The notes beneath the pieces are model-generated. The model did no database searches. It was given only the letters and a program-made list of their open reading frames with translations, and had not been told where the DNA came from. A stretch of 10,080 nucleotides of DNA from Clostridia bacterium (lineage in GTDB: Bacteria > Bacillota > DSM-521 > Neomoorellales > Neomoorellaceae), in assembly GCA_012727745.1 (NCBI GenBank), contig JAAYGJ010000276.1, positions 1 through 10,080 on the forward strand, given 5' to 3'. Shown here in pieces: positions 6,107 through 10,080 of this stretch (position 1 is its first letter; each line of letters opens with the position of its first letter). The position numbers were made by a program, and so were the translations under genes.

Positions 6107-6595
6107 GTGTTAATACCAATAAAGGTTAAGCAGCTGGTAGTAGATCAGACCTTAAACCCTGTAGTATTGCTGAGTGATCAGGAAGAGTCTCAAGTGTTGC
6201 CAATTTGGGTGGGACCACTTGAAGCTCAAGCGATCGCTTTAGCTATGCAAGGCATCCTAACTCCACGGCCCCTTACCCACGACCTGATGCGTTCTATATG
6301 TGAAAACCTGGGGGTAGAGTTGAGCCGGGTTTTACTCCAGGATATACGCGACGGTACTTATTATGCTGAACTTTATCTCCGCCAGGGGGATAAAGAAATA
6401 GTTGTTGATGCCCGGCCCAGCGATGCTATTGCTCTGGCACTACGAACCAATGCACCTCTTTATATGACAGAAAAGGTAGCAGCCTATACAGTAAGCATTG
6501 ACGATTTAGTAAATACAGAGCAGGCGGAGACAGAAGAATTACAGCAAATGCTGTCTGATGACTCTCCTGATGAAAACAAGAAAAACTTGCATTAA
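6107..6595 (+). CDS. Bifunctional nuclease family protein (BFN, DUF151)
   Basis: This 162-residue protein belongs to the DUF151/BFN family, named for plant and bacterial members reported to have DNase and RNase activity. The family pattern is visible throughout: an N-terminal beta-strand start (IPIKVKQLVVD), LPIWVGPLEAQAIALAMQG, PRPLTHDLM, and DARPSDAIALALR with S105-D106. The acidic C-terminal tail (after about residue 130, rich in Glu, Asp and Gln) is typical, and the UvrB/UvrC motif found in some relatives is absent. The start chosen is GTG 6107: GGGGAGG at 6092-6098 is 8 bases upstream and the resulting N-terminus fits the family. The in-frame GTG at 6098 overlaps that ribosome site. A strong terminator follows the stop, making this the last gene of the guaB unit. 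Confidence 0.85.
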   Translation: MLIPIKVKQLVVDQTLNPVVLLSDQEESQVLPIWVGPLEAQAIALAMQGILTPRPLTHDLMRSICENLGVELSRVLLQDIRDGTYYAELYLRQGDKEIVVDARPSDAIALALRTNAPLYMTEKVAAYTVSIDDLVNTEQAETEELQQMLSDDSPDENKKNLH

Positions 6596-6602
6596 GGAAG
6601 CC

Positions 6603-6640
6603 AACAATCCCGGCGGCGAACAGCGACCGGGATTGTTTGT
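6603..6640 (+). terminator. Rho-independent terminator closing the guaB-DUF151 unit
   Basis: AACAATCCCGG (6603-6613) and CCGGGATTGTT (6627-6637) form a perfect 11-bp stem with a 13-base loop, beginning 8 bases after the stop codon of the DUF151 gene. The T-tract is short and interrupted (TTGTTTGT at the end of the stem and just after). Its position and stem strength support termination. The stem is symmetric, but no convergent gene exists here. Confidence 0.7.
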
Positions 6641-6665
6641 AGTCAGGGTTGCGAAACGTTATAAT
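6637..6665 (+). promoter_or_regulatory. Predicted promoter for miaB-mutS
   Basis: A perfect -10 TATAAT (6660-6665) lies 17 bases after TTGTAG (6637-6642), a weak -35 that matches the first three bases of TTGACA. The -35 overlaps the end of the preceding terminator. The transcript would start near 6672, leaving an AT-rich leader of about 65 bases before TTG 6738, in which I see no recognisable RNA element. Confidence 0.5.
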
Positions 6666-6737
6666 TATGTATTAGAGAAAAGACTCCTCTGTTATTCTGT
6701 TTAGCTTAATATATTCACTGCGAAAGGGGTCCAGTTT

Positions 6738-8072
6738 TTGCAAAACCCTGAAGGATATTTCAAGATTATAACCTATGGTTGCCAGATGAATCAAAGGGAT
6801 AGCGAAATGATGGCTGATCTGCTTGAAGCGGCGGGCTATGAGCCGGTTGCTGAGCTAGAGGCAGCCGATGTCATTATCCTGGATACCTGTTGTGTGCGGG
6901 AAAAAGCTGAAAATAAAGTCTATGGCCAACTGGGACAGTTGGAACGGTTAAAAAGCGCCAGGCCAGAGCTGATCATTACCGTAGCCGGATGTATGGTTCA
7001 GCAGCCGGGAGCGGCTGAAAAAATACGCAGGCAGGCGCCTTACGTTGACTTGCTGCTTGGGACCCATAACCTTACCGAATTACCCCAGCTTATAGCTGAA
7101 GTTAGAGAAACGCGCCAGTCCCGGGTGGCTGTGCAAGAGGAGGCCGGCCCGGTAAGGGAAGATTTACCCCGGCGCCGGGCTAGGGGGAGCCAGGCTTTTG
7201 TAACGATTACCTATGGTTGTAATAATTATTGCAGCTATTGCATTGTCCCTTATGTCCGTGGGCCTGAAAGAAGCCGGCAGCCGGAAGATATTTTAGAAGA
7301 AATAATGGAACTTGCTGCCCAAGGGGTTACTGAAGTAACCTTGCTGGGGCAGAATGTCAATTCCTATGGACGTGATTTAGGGAAGGATATTGACTTTGCC
7401 GGCCTGTTAAAAAAGGTTAATGAGGTTGAACAGTTACGCCGTATCCGTTACATGACTTCCCATCCCCGGGATTTTACCCCGGAGCTGATAAAAACTCTTG
7501 CTGGTTTAGAAAAAGTGTGCGAACATGTTCACTTGCCCGTTCAGGCTGGTAGCAACAGGATTTTAGAGCTTATGAACAGGGGCTACAGCAGAGAATATTA
7601 CCTGGAGCTGGTTGCCAGCTTGCGTCGCTATATTCCCGGGGTTAGTCTGACTACTGATCTGATTGTGGGTTTTCCGGGTGAAAAAGAAGAAGATTTTGCT
7701 GCCACCCTGGATTTGGTAGCCAAAGTGCAGTATGACAACGCCTTTACTTTTATGTATTCACCGCGAAAAGGTACAGTGGCTGCTAGCTTACCGGACCAAT
7801 TGCCGTTGGAAATAAAAAAGGAACGCTTAAAGCGTTTGATGGAACTGCAGAACCAAATCAGCTTAACCAAAAATGAAGCATTAGTAGGTGAAGAAATAGA
7901 AGTTTTGGTTGAAGGTCCTAGTAAAACCGACCCTACCAAGGTAAGCGGCCGTACCCGTACGAATAAGCTGGTTATCTTTCCAGGTGGCCCGGAATTAACT
8001 GGTCGTTACGTAAAAGTTAAGCTGACCAAAGCGCAGACCTGGTTGTTAAAAGGGGAATTAGTAGGTGGCTAA
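6738..8072 (+). CDS. miaB: tRNA-2-methylthio-N6-dimethylallyladenosine synthase
   Basis: This is a 444-residue radical-SAM methylthiotransferase that adds the 2-methylthio group to i6A37 of tRNAs reading UNN codons. The N-terminal MTTase domain supplies three cluster cysteines: C15 in TYGCQMN, C51 in DTCCVRE and C85 in AGCMVQ. C52 is an extra, adjacent cysteine. The radical-SAM cluster motif is C161-x3-C165-x2-C168, followed by VPYVRGPERSR, which marks MiaB rather than RimO or MtaB. A C-terminal TRAM domain (about residues 378-441) binds tRNA. Length is typical. The start is TTG 6738 with AAAGGGG (6723-6729) 8 bases upstream. The stop overlaps the start of mutS by 8 bases, implying translational coupling. 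MiaA, which makes the i6A substrate, often lies further downstream in Firmicutes but is outside the window. Confidence 0.96.
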   Translation: MQNPEGYFKIITYGCQMNQRDSEMMADLLEAAGYEPVAELEAADVIILDTCCVREKAENKVYGQLGQLERLKSARPELIITVAGCMVQQPGAAEKIRRQAPYVDLLLGTHNLTELPQLIAEVRETRQSRVAVQEEAGPVREDLPRRRARGSQAFVTITYGCNNYCSYCIVPYVRGPERSRQPEDILEEIMELAAQGVTEVTLLGQNVNSYGRDLGKDIDFAGLLKKVNEVEQLRRIRYMTSHPRDFTPELIKTLAGLEKVCEHVHLPVQAGSNRILELMNRGYSREYYLELVASLRRYIPGVSLTTDLIVGFPGEKEEDFAATLDLVAKVQYDNAFTFMYSPRKGTVAASLPDQLPLEIKKERLKRLMELQNQISLTKNEALVGEEIEVLVEGPSKTDPTKVSGRTRTNKLVIFPGGPELTGRYVKVKLTKAQTWLLKGELVGG

Positions 8073-10080
8073 AGAACAGGCATTAACTCCCATGTTGAAA
8101 CAGTACCAGCAGATTAAAGCCCAGCACAGTGAGAGCATCCTTTTTTTCCGTCTGGGCGATTTTTATGAAATGTTTTATGACGATGCGGTGGTGGCAGCCC
8201 GTGAACTAGAACTGGTCTTGACTTCAAGGTCAAATGTACCTATGTGCGGTGTCCCCTGCCATGCTGCTGATAACTATCTTGCTCGCCTGATAAATAAAGG
8301 TTATAAGGTAGCTATTTGCGAACAGGTTGAAGATCCCCGTAAAGCAAAAGGCTTAGTCAGGCGGGAAGTAACGCGGGTTGTAACTCCGGGAACAGTTATT
8401 GACGAGAAGGCATTACCGGGCAAAAGTAATAATTACATCGCAGCGATTATCAGCGAGTTGCCGCGCTGGGGCCTGGCCTGGGCGGATGTTTCTACAGGGG
8501 AATTCTTTACAAAACTATGCCGGGATGCTGAAGAACTTACTGACGAGTTAGTCAGAATAATGCCGGCAGAATTTTTATTGCCGCCGGAATTAAGCGAGGA
8601 TGGTTCATTTTGCCGCCGCTTGCAGTTATATAGTCCGGGAATAATAACTTCTTGGACCCTTGCCTCCGACCTGAATGCTGCCAGAAAGCAGTTGCAAGAC
8701 CATTTCGGTGCGGACATAGCGATCGATGCTCTGCCTCCGGCTACCTGCCTGGCCGCAGCATTGCTGATGGATTACTTGCTAGCGACCCAACGTAATTCTC
8801 TGGCACATCTGCAAGCTCCGCAGGTAACCACCGCCAGATATATGCCCCTTGATCCGGCTACCCGGCGTAACCTGGAACTGGTGGCAGCCGGCCGTGACCT
8901 AAAGCGGGAGGGCTCTTTGTTATGGGTCCTGGATAAAACCGTGACTGCTATGGGTGCCCGTACTTTGAAACGCTGGCTGGATCATCCCCTGTTGGAAGTA
9001 GATATAATTAATTGCCGTCAGCAGGCGGTTGGAAAACTGGTAGAAGATTTTATGCTGCGCCAGGCTTTGCGGGAAAAATTGCAGGCTGTGCGTGACCTTG
9101 AACGTTTAGCCGGACGGGTAGCTTATGGTACGGCGGGAGGCCGGGAGCTACAGGCTTTACGGGCCTCACTGGCAGTTGTCCCGGCAGTTAAGGAGTTGCT
9201 GGACGGGATTCAGGAAGATTTAATAATTGCCATTCAGCAGCAGCTTGATCCCCTCGACGAAATAGTAGACCTATTAGGACGGGCTCTAGTGGACAACCCC
9301 CCGGCCGGTATCCGTGACGGGGGAATAATCCGTCCTGGTTATAATGAAGAGGTCGACAGTTTGCGCCAGGCAGCAGCTCATGGGCGGGAATGGATTGCAA
9401 ATCTGGAAGCAGAAGAAAGACAGAGGACAGGTATAAAATCATTAAAAGTAGGTTTTAACCGGGTTTTTGGCTATTATCTGGAGGTTACGCGACCAAACCT
9501 GTCCCAGGTACCACCTGATTACGAACGCAAACAATCGCTGGCCAATGCAGAGCGCTTTGTTACTCCACGCCTCCAAGAACTGGAACGCAAAGTGCTGGGG
9601 GCTGAAGAAAAACTTATTGAGCTTGAATATGATTTATTACAGGAATTGCGGCAAAAAGTAATGGCAGTGTTGCCGCGTATCCAAAGAACTGCCCGGGCAA
9701 TAGGAGTTCTGGATGCCCTCCTTTCCCTGGCAACCGTTGCCGTCGATAATAATTATATTTGCCCGCAGGTACATATGGGCAAGCTGATCATAATCAAACA
9801 GGGGCGTCACCCGGTTGTTGAGCTGGTAGCTAGTCCAGGTGCCTTTGTCCCAAATGACACATACCTGGATCAGGAGCAGCGCGTGCACATTATAACCGGT
9901 CCCAATATGGCCGGCAAATCTACTTACATCCGTCAGGTAGCCCTGATTGTCTTAATGGCCCAGATTGGCAGTTTTGTGCCGGCGGCAGAAGCCCAGATCG
10001 GCCTGGTAGACAGGATTTTTACCAGAGTCGGTGCTGCCGATGATCTCTTTGCTGGCCAGAGTACTTTTATGGTAGAAATG
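8065..10080 (+). CDS. mutS: DNA mismatch repair protein MutS (3'-truncated by window edge)
   Basis: 672 codons are visible, open to the last base; the family is usually about 850-900 residues, so roughly a fifth is missing. MutS binds mismatches and small loops as a dimer and recruits MutL. The mismatch-reading motif is F33-Y34-E35 in GDFYEMF, so this is a true repair MutS1 rather than MutS2. Then come the connector domain (about 125-250), the core beginning near RNLEL (268-272), levers and clamp including GFNRVFGYYLEV (463-474), and the ATPase Walker A GPNMAGKST at 612-620. The window ends in the conserved STFMVEM segment, before the Walker B. The start is GTG 8065, overlapping miaB by 8 bases, with AGGGG at 8051-8055. 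No frameshift is seen. Confidence 0.96.
   Translation, partial: MAKEQALTPMLKQYQQIKAQHSESILFFRLGDFYEMFYDDAVVAARELELVLTSRSNVPMCGVPCHAADNYLARLINKGYKVAICEQVEDPRKAKGLVRREVTRVVTPGTVIDEKALPGKSNNYIAAIISELPRWGLAWADVSTGEFFTKLCRDAEELTDELVRIMPAEFLLPPELSEDGSFCRRLQLYSPGIITSWTLASDLNAARKQLQDHFGADIAIDALPPATCLAAALLMDYLLATQRNSLAHLQAPQVTTARYMPLDPATRRNLELVAAGRDLKREGSLLWVLDKTVTAMGARTLKRWLDHPLLEVDIINCRQQAVGKLVEDFMLRQALREKLQAVRDLERLAGRVAYGTAGGRELQALRASLAVVPAVKELLDGIQEDLIIAIQQQLDPLDEIVDLLGRALVDNPPAGIRDGGIIRPGYNEEVDSLRQAAAHGREWIANLEAEERQRTGIKSLKVGFNRVFGYYLEVTRPNLSQVPPDYERKQSLANAERFVTPRLQELERKVLGAEEKLIELEYDLLQELRQKVMAVLPRIQRTARAIGVLDALLSLATVAVDNNYICPQVHMGKLIIIKQGRHPVVELVASPGAFVPNDTYLDQEQRVHIITGPNMAGKSTYIRQVALIVLMAQIGSFVPAAEAQIGLVDRIFTRVGAADDLFAGQSTFMVEM

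Noticed and set aside
8433..9888. Several open frames inside mutS in other frames, on both strands
   Set aside because: The MutS frame is continuous from 8065 to 10080 with all family motifs; the others are low-complexity shadows.

Overview
The window reads as ordinary, densely packed chromosome from an anaerobic Gram-positive bacterium of the Clostridia, most likely a Peptococcaceae-type lineage (Desulfotomaculum/Pelotomaculum relatives). That placement is inferred from strong AGGAGG-type ribosome binding sites, frequent TTG and GTG starts, moderate GC content, a Clostridia-like small helix-turn-helix protein, and a miaB-mutS pair as in many Firmicutes. Every confidently called gene is on the + strand. 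I see no mobile element, CRISPR array, tRNA, rRNA or riboswitch.

Layout. (1) Positions 1-1833 look like the end of a cobalamin (B12) cluster: a possible tail of an upstream gene, a CobD-type threonine-phosphate decarboxylase (52-1170) and an alpha-ribazole-phosphatase-like histidine phosphatase (1204-1833). Both enzymes serve nucleotide-loop assembly. (2) Positions 1903-3177 hold a 75-residue helix-turn-helix protein, then a 10-TM EamA/DMT permease with its own promoter and a perfect 14-bp palindrome over the predicted transcription start. (3) Positions 3350-6595 look like one transcription unit: guaB (IMP dehydrogenase), a HAD hydrolase, a PPC/DUF296 protein and a bifunctional-nuclease-family (DUF151) protein. 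It begins at an extended -10 promoter and ends at a clear stem-loop terminator (6603-6640). (4) Positions 6738 to the right edge hold miaB (tRNA ms2i6A methylthiotransferase) overlapping mutS (mismatch repair) by 8 bases. mutS is cut by the window end after 672 codons, inside its ATPase domain.

Several starts need correcting from the longest open frame. The EamA gene most likely starts at TTG 2242 and the DUF151 gene at GTG 6107, each at proper distance from a strong Shine-Dalgarno sequence. mutS starts at GTG 8065.

I did not find a convincing novel system. The best leads are regulatory: the palindrome at the EamA promoter, the overlapping dyads around the ribosome binding site of the small helix-turn-helix gene (which could be an autoregulatory site), and a 12-bp palindrome upstream of the guaB promoter. 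No stretch longer than 300 bases lacks a gene; the longest gap is 3178-3349.
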